Notes: generated from the sequence alone by a model not told the origin. A DNA stretch of 64,000 nt from Paenibacillus uliginis N3/975 (GCF_900177425.1 NZ_LT840184.1:4530690-4594689), one strand, 5' to 3'; shown: positions 12,001 to 18,661, counted from the stretch's first letter. Translations and numbers: made by a program.

Positions 12001-13613
12001 ATACTCCGCTCTGTCATAACGGCTACGAAGTCATCTGGCTTTACGCCCATTTTACGCAATTTCCTTGCAAGTTGATTGGATCTTTTATTCATCTCTGCGT
12101 AAGTAATATGCTCATCTTCAAATACTACTGCTGTATTATTAGGTGTTTTCTTTACCTGGCTCTCAAATATATCTACCATTGTCTCAGTTTTAGCATTGTC
12201 TAGATATTTATGGTTGAATTCGTTGATTATTTTTTCTTTATCCCTATCGCTTATCGCTTCGATCTCGGAAACTTTACCCAGGGGATTTGCAACAATCGCG
12301 TGCAATATTTTTTCAAACATTAACATGATGTTTTGGATTTCGTCTTTTATATACTCATTTGGGTTATACGATAGATCAATGTTTAATCTGTTGTAGTCCA
12401 GACTAACGCTTGCACTTATAGCATAGTTTGTCTGCCTTCTTTCCGACTCAACCGTTAAACGGAGCCCGTTTTCACTGGTATCCAATCTATCCTTAAAACC
12501 AAGCGAATCTTCAAATACACACAGCGTTTTCATCAACTTATTTTTTTGCTTTGTTAACCCCTGAATCTCGGCAAGAGAACAATACGAATATCTATTGCTC
12601 TTTTCCCCCAGCTTCTGAAGTTCTTTCAAAAGCTCCAAAATGGTAATATCCTTAGTACTTTTCACTCTTACAGGAATTGTATTAATAAATAACCCGACTA
12701 TATTTTTAATTCCTCTTATGTCTGCATCTCTGCCTGATACAACTTTTCCGAATACTACATCGCTTGTATAGTTGTATTTTTGTAAAACTATTCCCCAGGC
12801 AAGTTCTACTGCAACATTTATTGGTATATTATTAGAATCAATGAAATTAAGCAGCTTATTCGTTACATCTTCGGAAAGCCTGTGTCCTGTTTTAACCATT
12901 TGAACAGTAGTATGTTTAGGTTTCGCCATCGGCTTAATTTCAGCCATTTCATCATAATCCGCCAGCATTTCCCTCCAGTAGGAAAGTCCTGCTGCCCTAT
13001 CCTGTTTATCAAGCCACTCTACGTATTCATCGTATCCTGCTTCCTGACTTTTTTCTTGGGATATATCTTCTATCATCTCAGACATTGTTTTTCCATTGTT
13101 AAGCGAATCATAGTATCTCTTAAAATCACTATATATTAAAGGTAGGCACCAACTATCAATAATAAGATGATGATAAAGCCAAATCATTTTGTAGTTTTTG
13201 TTATCCAATACAATATATTTTACTCTTAAAAGAGAATCTTTCTGCAGGTCAAATCTGCGCTTGACATTGAGATCCGATATCTCATCCAGCCTACATTGTT
13301 TCTCCATTTCGCCAAGCCCTGACAGATCAATTTTTTCGTACTCTATTTCTCTACTACCTAATACTACCTGACCTTGATTTGCTAGTTTCTCGTCCGTAAT
13401 AGCTGTTCTTAATACATCATGTCTTAGTGTGAGCAACCTAAGCGCTTGAATGATTTTTTCCTCTCTAATTTCACCTTTTAAGTTTATTATGTACTGCATC
13501 ATATTTTGTGTAGACTCACTGTCAGTCATATGATGGTAAAGCATTCCTTCCTGCAAAGGTGTGAGTGAGTATATACCGTTGATTAATTTAGTTTTTTCAT
13601 CGTTAATCATCAT
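1..13613 (-). CDS. Non-ribosomal peptide synthetase, N-terminal 4537 residues (partial)
   Basis: Giant modular peptide synthetase, open from an ATG at 13613 (a second ATG follows at 13610, behind a GAGAGGGG ribosome site) through the left edge. One frame holds all motifs. Domains: C1 (HH at residue 148), A1 (about 450-950, YTSGTTG motif near 11.73 kb), T1 (LGGDS, Ser1001), E1 (HH1178, DGVSW), C2 (HH1639), A2 (about 1960-2440), T2 (LGGHS, Ser2491), C3 (HH2670), A3 (about 2990-3470), T3 (LGGDS, Ser3517), E3 (HH3693), C4 (HH4149), and the start of A4. C1, C2 and C4 carry an LxPLQEG(M/I)LYH-type opening, typical of domains accepting D-donors; C3 has SSAQKR, typical of L-donors. Pocket residues read by eye: A1 DGWATGAVQK, A2 DAWLTGAVLK (both unassigned, hydrophobic-looking), A3 DLPKVGEVGK (close to the Asn code DLTKLGEVGK). 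The expected product segment is D-X, X, D-Asn. The product is unknown. The N-terminus looks like a docking acceptor end, so another subunit should act before it. Confidence 0.95.
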   Translation of the reverse strand, partial: MMINDEKTKLINGIYSLTPLQEGMLYHHMTDSESTQNMMQYIINLKGEIREEKIIQALRLLTLRHDVLRTAITDEKLANQGQVVLGSREIEYEKIDLSGLGEMEKQCRLDEISDLNVKRRFDLQKDSLLRVKYIVLDNKNYKMIWLYHHLIIDSWCLPLIYSDFKRYYDSLNNGKTMSEMIEDISQEKSQEAGYDEYVEWLDKQDRAAGLSYWREMLADYDEMAEIKPMAKPKHTTVQMVKTGHRLSEDVTNKLLNFIDSNNIPINVAVELAWGIVLQKYNYTSDVVFGKVVSGRDADIRGIKNIVGLFINTIPVRVKSTKDITILELLKELQKLGEKSNRYSYCSLAEIQGLTKQKNKLMKTLCVFEDSLGFKDRLDTSENGLRLTVESERRQTNYAISASVSLDYNRLNIDLSYNPNEYIKDEIQNIMLMFEKILHAIVANPLGKVSEIEAISDRDKEKIINEFNHKYLDNAKTETMVDIFESQVKKTPNNTAVVFEDEHITYAEMNKRSNQLARKLRKMGVKPDDFVAVMTERSIEMIVSIYGILKAGGAYVPIDPTSPDDRITIMLEDCQPKAILVYQTKPKHDIGIPVIDLAEREIWEGLSTNPRKVNKPEDLAYVIYTSGTTGTPKGVMIKHSGVASFRTHFLDLYKVTEKDNVLQFANYVFDGSVWEMTISLLTGATLTIATQASISDIRSFNKLVEESGITIAALPPQFYLQTDIPSVKIITTGGSMSSPEVVNKSGGRSRYINAFGPTENTVQATLWEYDGESEIPHNIPIGKPMPNSRIYILNGMNLCGVGVPGELCIAGAGLARGYLNRPELTAEKFIENPFGEGKLYRSGDLAKWLSDGNIEYLGRIDEQVKIRGFRIELGEIESAIRSVEGIVDLAVIAREDNSGDPAICAYVVSDKEISGSELKKTLGESLPEYMIPAYIMQIDSIPVTRNGKLDKRALPQIQITSKREYVAPSNETEEILCALFSEILGIGTVGVKDSFFELGGDSIKAIRIVSKIRSEGFEVSVQDIMSKHTIEAIAYSVRASSYENKYEQSEVTGKVVSTPIIQQFEAWSLVKPSHFNQDIMIEIDTNNEMEIRQVIDALVVHHDIIRSVYRNGQLEILSAQKSRLYDFEIFDVIDGDYRLVDIEGICTKLQSSLDLENGPLMKVALFKTEPKNHLFICLHHLVVDGVSWRILLEDFETAMKQIKAGDNKIELPLKTASYKEWGEALREYKESVQLKKERAYWEIITTKIKEGKLATSGNETGTGHVVISLSFSKEETYNLLHKAGKAFNTKINDLLISALGVSVKGCTGQERVSIMMEGHGREGIHKKIDIDRTVGWFTSMYPIIVECSGTIQDSIISTKEMLRKVPNHGMGYGLLKEGLPEISADIYFNYLGQMDAESKGYASVVNSTGKRLADENNLSTNILFSGVIHQGELKFTIKYDSGLFASETVQKLANLYKDSLNESIRFCIKQKETVKTPSDFSASELTQTDLSMVYNRFADKTEIVDIYELSPLQEGILYHSLANNESTDYFIQNVFEVSREVKEGKIKQGLKLLAMRHGVLKSSIVFGEFKRPKQVVLLNREPEFERIDLSGLAENEQQNKIAEIAALDVNRGFDLQEDSLFRVKYIILRENKCKMIWSYHHIIIDGWCSSLLCNDFQNYYNSLNNDESMLEIEEMVLKEKNRTAEYSEYIKWVEKQDKELGISYWGNLLEDYQEISEIKPVMKPVPSDMKVAQEKVKVSKETSQSLLSLASSNRLTINTIAEAAWGIVLQQYSFTKDVVFGKVVSGRNADVRGIEEIVGIFINTIPVRVNDKDNTIILDLFKELQMQGTKSNAYSYCSLAEIQELTKQKSSLIMSLFVFENHLDQEKDQDNIVGLQLKLESVREKTNYAITVIAGVVDGCLRFEIMYNPNEYVKGEIQSILAMIERVLHEFVANPQGKVSNIEAVNDNEKEKILNEFNHSYTGNANTKTIVDLFEEQVKKTPDNIAIVLESQQITYTEMNERTNQLARKLREMGVKPDDFVAIMAERSVEMIVGIYGILKAGGAYVPIDPTYPEDRIAFMLKDCQPKAVLVYQAEPKHDIGIPVIDLAEREIWEGVSTNPTKVNKPEDLAYVIYTSGTTGQPKGVMLEHCGIVALRTHLMELYQVTEQDNVLQFANYVFDAAVWEMTLSLLLGARLTLIPKETILDTGSFNAFVNKSGITLTLLPPQYYVQTELTGLKALTTGGSASNGEIIEKAGRRCKYINAYGPTENTVLATNWEYDGKSDIPYPVPIGKPILNSQIYILNGMSLCGIGVPGELCIAGAGLARGYLNRPELTAEKFINNPFGEGKLYRSGDLARWLPDGNIEYQGRIDEQVKIRGFRIELGEIESAMRHIEGIVDVAVIAAKDKSGDSAICAYFVSDTEMSESALKKNLGASLPEYMIPAYIMQIDSIPVTRSGKVDKRALPEIEVTSTREYVAPRNETEEILCALFSEILGIASLGIKDSFFELGGHSLSAVRLVNAIETKTGYRIPLQEIFANRTPECLAIRLSEKELVSYTPITAAEEKKYYSMSSAQKRVFVVCQMGIDRTAYNIPQSFRIKGQVNIESIGIALQKMIDRHEILRTNFLMVDGEPVQEVRKTTKVDFEFLEVKDTSEAEQFKEFVKPFDLGQAPLVRMKLVKREEDHLLMLDMHHIISDGMSMGTFIREFVALYNGESLKPPMLQYKDYSEWISKKDFSTQKAYWVNEFSDEIPVLDLPLDYRRPQMQSYNGAIIDTTTGRELGKRIKEIARRTDTTEYMVFLSAIMILLSKYSRQEDIIVGSLFSGRTHKDTENILGMFVNTLAMRGRPEGNKTFAEFLSEMKEKCLHAYDNQEYPFEELVDAVQVRRDMARNPLFDVLMVLQNNEQPELKMHCAEIESVRQESTTSKFDLKFDIVETGTGFCIELEYCMDLFKADSIERMLVHFIGLLEQITANVEIKISEIETITKADKILIQQTFNDTSMAFPLDKTVVDLFEEQVRNKPDNTAIIFGNEQLTYEELNQKANQLARQLRGIGIKPDDFVALIAERCTEMIVAILGILKAGGAYVPIDPTYPADRIEYIVDDCKPRVILTAKAEVPLVTKIDCIDLSSVDLYTGAPTNLDKNVSSNDLAYSIYTSGTTGRPKGVMIEHHSLTTNMIYSAKRFLLGNEILVPLFTNYSFDLTVPSIFLPLCFGGTLDLIHKDKEMDIRFIMNNKEYTFIKMTPSQLKMLLGDYNYKPLEKLCCLVVGGEKLESDVASEILNTYGHHLVILNEYGPTEATVGSTLYPYSATDERTFMPIGKPFANTQIYIMNGMNLCGIGVPGELCIAGEQVARGYLNKPEMTAQKFIDNPFGDGKLYRTGDLAKWLPDGNIEYIGRIDEQVKVRGFRIELDEIIHAIRSIESIRDNAVIVREDEFGDKVILAYYVSDEKISTSEVREELRKILPEYMLPTSFMQIDKLPTTKNGKLDKRALPQIFIDNTSEFVMPRNKIEELLCQVFGEMLGVKAVSVKDSFFELGGDSIKAIRIVSKLRSLGYELSVRDIMSQYTVEAIARTVVVTHENYYEQQEVTGSIIPTPILKDFKVRNLKKPHHYNQDVMLEIDTDNVAHIRKALDALAVHHDIIRSIYRDGRLAILSSCDSKLYDFETYDFRDAAAASLQMEAACNKLQSSIDLENGPMIKAAFFQIDSGNFLFLCLHHLVVDAVSWQILLEDLQTALRQVENGKPVNLPPKTASFKDWAEALEEYKSSSLLKQEQQYWAIIMANMKNGRIDLEDNGTETGFGNVKISFDEEQTEHLVRRAGKAFNTEINDLLISTIGLAVRGLTGQVKVVVGLEGHGREEIHKKIDTDRTVGWFTTKHPIVVECHEEIRKSIISIKEMLRKVPSHGLGYGLLYELQDIAANIYFNYLGQMDTESKAAFFSTGKSIAEENGMSGIIDMNGYIADGKLNFLIQYDRSGFSAVMVERFAELYQQYLIETIKYCCTQGAIEKTVSDYSAYDLTEEDLSELHRQYAEPSVLEDIFPLTSLQEGILYHSIADHQSTSYVTQLVYAFSGGISEEKVQQVLKLLVMRHNVLRMAIVHEQLSKPRQILLTSREVDFETIDLSGLGKLEQEKKVAELADLNIQRGFDLQYDPLLRVKHIVLSPDEYKILWSYHHIVFDGWSSNMLFGDFITYCNKLKNGSILSDLERMAAEEKHQSATYGDYVNWLKKQDREMGLSYWSELLSEYQEIAEIKPMTKPESTEKQMERIGIKIPDEITNQLLQKAASCQITINTVAEAAWGIVLQQYSNIKDVVFGKVVSGRNANVRGIEKIVGLFVNTIPVRIRSSVGMTVLELWNELQEQGTESDQYSYCSLADIQGLTEQQGDLIKVLFAFDNYYVNEEKQQGGENGLQFVLESGREQTNYAITLKTYFIGEQWVFDILYNPSHFVLKEVQSMLSRIQAVLLSFAANPERRVSEIDMITQQEKDQLLEFNNTATDYPIDKTVVDVFEEQVIKTPDHIAVVFEDEQLTYAELNRKANQLARKLRKMGVKPDDFVAILAERS

Positions 13614-13663
13614 TAAACCCCTCTCGAATTTGAAAACTTTATATTTCTAAAATCAACCCCAAC

Positions 13664-13692
13664 TTTATACTTATAGCTCACCTCATGAACAA
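13664..13692 (-). promoter_or_regulatory. Candidate sigma-A promoter for the NRPS gene
   Basis: On the minus strand a TTGTTC element (13692-13687) is followed after exactly 17 bases by TATAAA (13669-13664), about 50 bases before the NRPS start codon. The -10 box matches the consensus in 5 of 6 positions and the -35 box only weakly. This is inference from spacing and sequence; the region is AT-rich and could give such a match by chance. Confidence 0.35.
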
Positions 13693-13740
13693 ACTTTCAC
13701 AAGCTATCTGATTCCAAAAGAATCTCAGGAAAAAGCTCAT

Positions 13741-13797
13741 CAAAAAAAGTGACTTGTCTGGATAAACCAAGTTTGGTTACAACGAAGTCACTTCAAC
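13741..13797 (-). terminator. Terminator-like hairpin in the NRPS leader
   Basis: Read on the minus strand, GTGACTT (13791-13785) pairs with AAGTCAC (13755-13749). A nested AACCAA/TTGGTT hairpin lies between them, and a run of seven T follows directly. This is the form of a rho-independent terminator pointing at the NRPS gene, about 130 bases before its start. No minus-strand gene is visible upstream, so it may be a leader attenuator or a relic of a lost gene. Confidence 0.5.
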
Positions 13798-13905
13798 GAA
13801 ACAATATTATGTAATTCCCATCAACTATTCTGATGATTTTTATACTTCTTATAATTTCTGATAACGTCAGTATTTTATGTAAAAGAAAAAATCAACTCTT
13901 GTAAA

Positions 13906-14072
13906 TGCAGTGAAGCGTTTGTTGTCCCCCTCAAACTGAGTTACTAGGAACTTTTCTAGGGTTCTACATGTGGGACCTGTTCTTTGCCTTTTTCATTTCA
14001 CTATTTGCTACGTGCCACATAAACAGAGCAAGATAAACATCCTCCTTAGAGACTGTTTCACGCTTCACTGCA
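13906..14072. repeat. 13-bp perfect inverted repeat spanning 167 bp
   Basis: The 13-mer TGCAGTGAAGCGT at 13906-13918 is repeated in inverted form at 14060-14072. The enclosed DNA has no convincing gene. An open stretch of roughly 40 codons on the minus strand near 13970-14100 (reading about YIAVKRETVSKEDVYLALFM) may be the tail of a lost gene or mobile element, but I do not recognise it. The rest of 13800-14450 is AT-rich, without genes or recognised sites. Confidence 0.45.
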
Positions 14073-14450
14073 ATATATTCTAACGTCGATGTAGACCAAA
14101 CCTAACGTTTGAATAGCATTTATTTAGCGAAGATATCAACAGCCGCATTAAGTTCATTTTTTGTATAATAAAGACAAATTATGTATTATTTTTACTAAAT
14201 AGCTATATAACGCCATAATCATACCATAAAATAACAGAAGAAGTAAATCCATCAAATTACTTTTTTTGATAAAATGCCACATTATTCAATTAATAGTTGT
14301 TTAATTCCACATAAAACCTTACACAGGCTTCATCCCTCTACCTTTAAAAATGAATTTTTGGTTTTTATTTTAAATTCCAGACAAATATTGACATTTTATT
14401 CAGATTGAAATTATACTACATTAGTACCGAAAATATTAAATGACTAAGAG

Positions 14451-14870
14451 GTGAACACACTTCCGTAATAGTAAATGCTGAGAAGTTATTTATTTCCATA
14501 GCCATAAAGAGATTTAATAAAGCTGAGTTTAGACACCGTGCATACTAAGGCCGTCAAACCCAAAGAATGATGCTTATGCTCTGCTTAAAGAGGAGGGGAA
14601 GGCTAAATCAAGCAGGTTTTAGAGTTCTGAAATTAGTGAAATGCTAGATGTCATATCTCCAAAAGTTACACAAATACATAAGAAATTAGAGATGAAGAGC
14701 GGTTCTTAAAGAACTACGCAAGAAGAGTGACGGTAACAGAGACTTCATTTAGCGGGTAAATTCAATTCTTAGGTATATAAGAAAGTGATAAACTAGCAGG
14801 TTTACTCACTAAAGCTCATGGCTGTTTTGAGCATATAAACGTGAGTCTGACTGAAAATGGGGATGAATAA
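14451..14870 (+). pseudogene. Decayed MarR-family transcriptional regulator
   Basis: Broken pieces of a MarR-type repressor are readable. The N-terminal piece is about NAEKLFISIAIKRFNKAEFR. Then comes KEEGKAKSSRF, an in-frame stop, and the winged-helix part EISEMLDVISPKVTQIHKKLEM, which matches the usual SEISEMLDVTSPTVTQLIKKLE pattern of the family (known from the family, not searched). A C-terminal scrap ending KAHGCFEHIN continues to a stop at 14868-14870, one base before the exporter start. Several stops and frame changes lie between the pieces, so no regulator can be made. The position directly before two half-ABC exporters is the standard place for their own repressor. Loss may have left the exporter constitutive or under another regulator. 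Confidence 0.75.
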
Positions 14871-14871
14871 T

Positions 14872-16599
14872 ATGATGAAATTATTTAGGTATTTGAAGCC
14901 CTTTCGGCTTCCAATCCTAGTGGTGTTCGCATTGGTCTTTATGCAGTCTTTATCAGACTTGTACTTACCTACACTAATGGCGGACATCGTAGATAAAGGG
15001 ATCATTAACGGTGATATCCCGTATATCTGGAAAATTGGCGGTATCATGCTAATATTTGCAGCCATTGGAGCGATTTGTTCTATTGGAGTAAGCTATTGCT
15101 CTTCACGTGTGGCTATAAGATTCGGCCAAAAATTACGGAGTAAAATGTACCGTCATGTACAGAATTTCTCCCTGCAGGAGTTCGATACGTTTGGTACAGC
15201 ATCTTTAATTACCCGAAGCACAAATGATATCTATCAAGTTCAGCAAGTGCTCATTATGCTTCTTCGTATGATGATCAGTGCACCGATGATGTGTATTGGC
15301 GGTATGATCATGGCCGTAAATAAAGATGCCGAGTTATCGCTTGTTATTGTGGTCATCATTCCTGTACTTGTTGCAGCCATTGCGATTATAGCGCTGAGGG
15401 GACTTCCACTATTTAAATCTATGCAGGTGAAGTTAGATACGTTGAACCGCGTTTTACGTGAGAATCTTACAGGAATGCGAGTGATTCGCTCGTTCAATCG
15501 TACTGAACATGAGACCAAGCGCTTTGAAGATGCCAATGTAGATTTAACAAACACAGCGGTTAAAGTAAACAAAATTATGGCAGCTATGATGCCGATCATG
15601 ATGTTAGTTATGAATTTCTCAACCATTGCCATTGTCTGGTTTGGCGGGGTTCGTATAAGTAACGGCGATATGCAAGTGGGATCTTTAATGGCATTTATTC
15701 AATACGCGACACAAATTATATTCTCGCTTATCATGGTATCCGTTATCTTTGTTATCCTTCCAAGAGCTTCTGCTTCGGCTATTCGGATTAATGAGGTATT
15801 GGACAAGGTACCGGAAATTAATGACCCCTCACAACCTAAACAAGCCAATCTTCAAAGGGGCTACCTCTCATTTAAAGACGTAACATTCCATTATCCTGGT
15901 GCAGAGCAACCAGCGATTTCTAACATTTCCTTTGATGCCGGACCGGGTGAGACAACCGCAATTATTGGTGGCACCGGATCAGGTAAATCCACACTGTTGA
16001 GTCTTATCCCGCGCTTCTATGATGTAGGCAGCGGAAAAGTGCTTTTAGATGGTGTGGATGTCCGAGAACTTTCTCAGGAACAATTACGGGAGAAGATTGG
16101 TTTCGTTCCCCAGAAGTCATTGCTCTTCACCGGTACTATTGCAGATAATATTCGTTACGGTAAAAAGAATGCTAATGATGAAGAGATACAACGTGCGGCT
16201 GACATTGCACAGGCTACCGAATTTATATCCAATATGAAGGACGGATTCCAATCCGAGATTGCGCAAGGTGGCGGTAATGTCTCAGGTGGTCAAAAACAAC
16301 GGCTATCTATCGCTCGTGCATTGGTTAGGCAGCCAGAAGTATATGTATTTGACGATAGCTTCTCAGCGCTAGATATGAAGACAGATGCAAAGCTTCGTAC
16401 CGCCCTGAAAGAAGTTACTATGAATGCTACGGTACTCTTAGTAGCACAGAGAGTAAGTACCGTGATGGATGCAGATCGAATTATCGTGTTGGATAATGGT
16501 GGCATTGTCGGAATAGGTACACATCGAGAGTTAATGGATACCTGTGATGTGTATCGTGAGATTGTATCCTCACAGTTGTCAGAGGAGGAAAGCGCATGA
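14872..16599 (+). CDS. Half-ABC exporter, degenerate-site subunit
   Basis: ABC half-transporter with an N-terminal six-helix membrane domain (about residues 10-310) and a C-terminal ATPase: Walker A GGTGSGKST, signature VSGGQKQ, Walker B VYVFDDSFSALD. The residue after the Walker B aspartate is Asp where a catalytic Glu is usual. This is the mark of the non-hydrolytic site in heterodimeric exporters such as TM287/288 and BmrCD. I chose the ATG at 14872: GGGGA lies 8 bases upstream, relatives begin with a similar MxKLFRYLKP, and the remnant regulator ends one base before it. An ATG at 14857 is also in frame. The gene overlaps its partner by four bases (ATGA). Its neighbourhood suggests export of, or immunity to, the NRPS product, but a general drug exporter is equally possible. 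Confidence 0.93.
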   Translation: MMKLFRYLKPFRLPILVVFALVFMQSLSDLYLPTLMADIVDKGIINGDIPYIWKIGGIMLIFAAIGAICSIGVSYCSSRVAIRFGQKLRSKMYRHVQNFSLQEFDTFGTASLITRSTNDIYQVQQVLIMLLRMMISAPMMCIGGMIMAVNKDAELSLVIVVIIPVLVAAIAIIALRGLPLFKSMQVKLDTLNRVLRENLTGMRVIRSFNRTEHETKRFEDANVDLTNTAVKVNKIMAAMMPIMMLVMNFSTIAIVWFGGVRISNGDMQVGSLMAFIQYATQIIFSLIMVSVIFVILPRASASAIRINEVLDKVPEINDPSQPKQANLQRGYLSFKDVTFHYPGAEQPAISNISFDAGPGETTAIIGGTGSGKSTLLSLIPRFYDVGSGKVLLDGVDVRELSQEQLREKIGFVPQKSLLFTGTIADNIRYGKKNANDEEIQRAADIAQATEFISNMKDGFQSEIAQGGGNVSGGQKQRLSIARALVRQPEVYVFDDSFSALDMKTDAKLRTALKEVTMNATVLLVAQRVSTVMDADRIIVLDNGGIVGIGTHRELMDTCDVYREIVSSQLSEEESA

Positions 16600-18470
16600 G
16601 TGAAAAGGAAAGAAAAAACAGGCCTGCTGGACGAAGTCGCAGCCAAGGTGGACCAGCAAGTATTATGCCCGGAGAGAAGGCTAAAAACTTCAAGGGATCT
16701 TTAAAGCGATTGATTCAGTATCTAAAACCTCGCAAGATTACATTGATATTCATTTTATTGATGGCAATACTAAGTACTATATTTAGTATTGTAAGCCCCA
16801 AAATTCTGGGGAAAGCAACAACTAAATTATTTGAAGGCATCATTGCGATGAGTAAAGGTGTCCCAAATGCCAAAATAGATTTCCATTATATCACTCAAAT
16901 TTTGCTGATTCTGGCTGGTTTTTATATCATCAGTGCGCTATTCAGTTATATACAACAGTATCTGATGGCTGGTGTTGCTCAGAAAGTTGTACTCGATATG
17001 CGGGCGCAGATTAACAGTAAGTTATCTCGCTTGCCGCTCAAGTATTTCGATTCCCAGACACATGGCGAAATTCTGAGTCGCGCTACAAATGATGTCGATA
17101 ATATCAGTACAACACTACAACAAAGTTTAGCTCAGCTTATTACATCGGTTGTGACCATTGTCGGGGTCATTGTCATGATGCTGACGATCAGTCCATGGTT
17201 GACGCTTATTACCATTGTCACCTTACCTCTAAGTGTGCTTGTTGTAAAAGGTGTGGCTACTCGATCACAGAAGTATTTTAAGGGACAACAGAAGTCTCTG
17301 GGTGATATGAATGGACACGTTGAGGAAATGTACACAGGACATAAGATTGTAAAGGCATTTGGACTCGAAGAGCAAACGTTAAAGGATTTTGACGAAATCA
17401 ATGAGAACTTGTACCTTTCTGGTTGGAAGGCCCAATTCCTTTCTGGAATGATTATGCCATTAATGAGTTTCGTTAGTAATATTGGTTATGTATTTGTGTG
17501 TGTCGTCGGTGGTATCTTTGTCTCTAATGGAAAAATCAAAATCGGGGATGTACAAGCATTTATTCAGTATACGAGACAATTCTCGCAACCGATTGCTCAA
17601 ACAGCAAACATTGCCAACATCATTCAATCAACAATAGCATGTGCTGAACGTGTATTTGAACTCTTGGATGAGCAAGAAGAAGTGCCAGAAATTCAGAATG
17701 CTAAAATGGTTATGTATCCTCGAGGCGCGGTTCAATTTGAACATGTTAATTTTGGGTACAAAGAAGATTCAATGCTTATCAAAGATATGAACATTGATGT
17801 GTCACCCGGACAGAGCATTGCCATTGTAGGGCCGACAGGAGCAGGAAAGACGACACTCATCAATCTTTTTATGCGTTTCTATGAATTGAATGGTGGGGCG
17901 ATTAAGATTGATGGTGTGAATATCACCGATATGAAGCGCGGTGACCTTCGCAGTAAGTTCGGTATGGTTCTTCAAGACACTTGGCTCTTTAATGGTACGA
18001 TTCGAGATAATATCGCTTATGGCCGCGAAGGAGCTACGGAAGAGGAGATCATTACAGCTTCTAAAGCAGCCCATGCGGATCATTTCATTCGGACCCTTCC
18101 GGATGGGTATAATACGATTCTGAATGAAGAAGCCTCCAATATTTCTCATGGTCAGAAGCAACTCCTGACGATTGCCAGAGCCATCCTTGCAAATCCGTCG
18201 ATTCTTATTTTAGACGAAGCGACGAGTAGCGTAGATACGCGTACTGAAATTTACATTCAGAAAGCCATGAATGAGCTGATGAAAGGTAGAACAAGCTTCG
18301 TAATTGCACATCGATTATCTACGATTCGAGACGCCGATCTTATTCTAGTAATGAACAATGGTAGTATGATTGAAAAGGGCACCCACGAGCGGTTACTGAA
18401 ACAGGGGGGCTTCTATGCAGACTTGTATAACAGTCAATTCTATCAAGTAATGGAAAAAGTTGTGGTGTGA
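16596..18470 (+). CDS. Half-ABC exporter, catalytic-site subunit
   Basis: Second half-transporter of 624 residues. After a polar, basic N-terminal extension of about 45 residues come a six-helix membrane domain and an ATPase with Walker A GPTGAGKTT, signature ISHGQKQ and Walker B ILILDEATSSVD. The catalytic Glu is present, but the signature departs from LSGGQ. Together with the Asp-for-Glu change in the partner this gives the classical one-good-site, one-degenerate-site heterodimer: the degenerate site is built from the partner's Walker motifs and this protein's altered signature. The start codon overlaps the upstream stop, so the two are translated together. A terminator follows at once. It acts in the cytoplasmic membrane and is probably an exporter. 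Confidence 0.93.
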   Translation: MSEKERKNRPAGRSRSQGGPASIMPGEKAKNFKGSLKRLIQYLKPRKITLIFILLMAILSTIFSIVSPKILGKATTKLFEGIIAMSKGVPNAKIDFHYITQILLILAGFYIISALFSYIQQYLMAGVAQKVVLDMRAQINSKLSRLPLKYFDSQTHGEILSRATNDVDNISTTLQQSLAQLITSVVTIVGVIVMMLTISPWLTLITIVTLPLSVLVVKGVATRSQKYFKGQQKSLGDMNGHVEEMYTGHKIVKAFGLEEQTLKDFDEINENLYLSGWKAQFLSGMIMPLMSFVSNIGYVFVCVVGGIFVSNGKIKIGDVQAFIQYTRQFSQPIAQTANIANIIQSTIACAERVFELLDEQEEVPEIQNAKMVMYPRGAVQFEHVNFGYKEDSMLIKDMNIDVSPGQSIAIVGPTGAGKTTLINLFMRFYELNGGAIKIDGVNITDMKRGDLRSKFGMVLQDTWLFNGTIRDNIAYGREGATEEEIITASKAAHADHFIRTLPDGYNTILNEEASNISHGQKQLLTIARAILANPSILILDEATSSVDTRTEIYIQKAMNELMKGRTSFVIAHRLSTIRDADLILVMNNGSMIEKGTHERLLKQGGFYADLYNSQFYQVMEKVVV

Positions 18471-18489
18471 TGTAAGTCTAGTTAATGAC

Positions 18490-18535
18490 AAAAGGAGTAT
18501 GCACTGTATATTTACCAGTGGCGTACTCCTTTTTG
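18490..18535 (+). terminator. Terminator of the ABC exporter operon
   Basis: The stem AAAAGGAGTATGC pairs with GCGTACTCCTTTTT around a short loop, with a T run, 20 bases after the exporter stop codon. Confidence 0.85.
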
Positions 18536-18661
18536 ATATACTGATATACATGTTCTATACACTTTGTAGTAAAACTCGAAAAAATGTTCAGTTTAGGTGT
18601 AATCCAAAGTTCTTCACACACTGATTTAACAGATCTCGATATTCAAGTTTCTTTCTATCGT

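Noticed and set aside
72..13139. Many plus-strand open frames of 60-250 codons
   Set aside because: They lie antisense to the NRPS gene, lack ribosome sites and family patterns, and follow the codon phase of the real gene.
13970..14100. Minus-strand gene before the NRPS
   Set aside because: Only about 40 open codons with no start or ribosome site and no family match; at most a relic.
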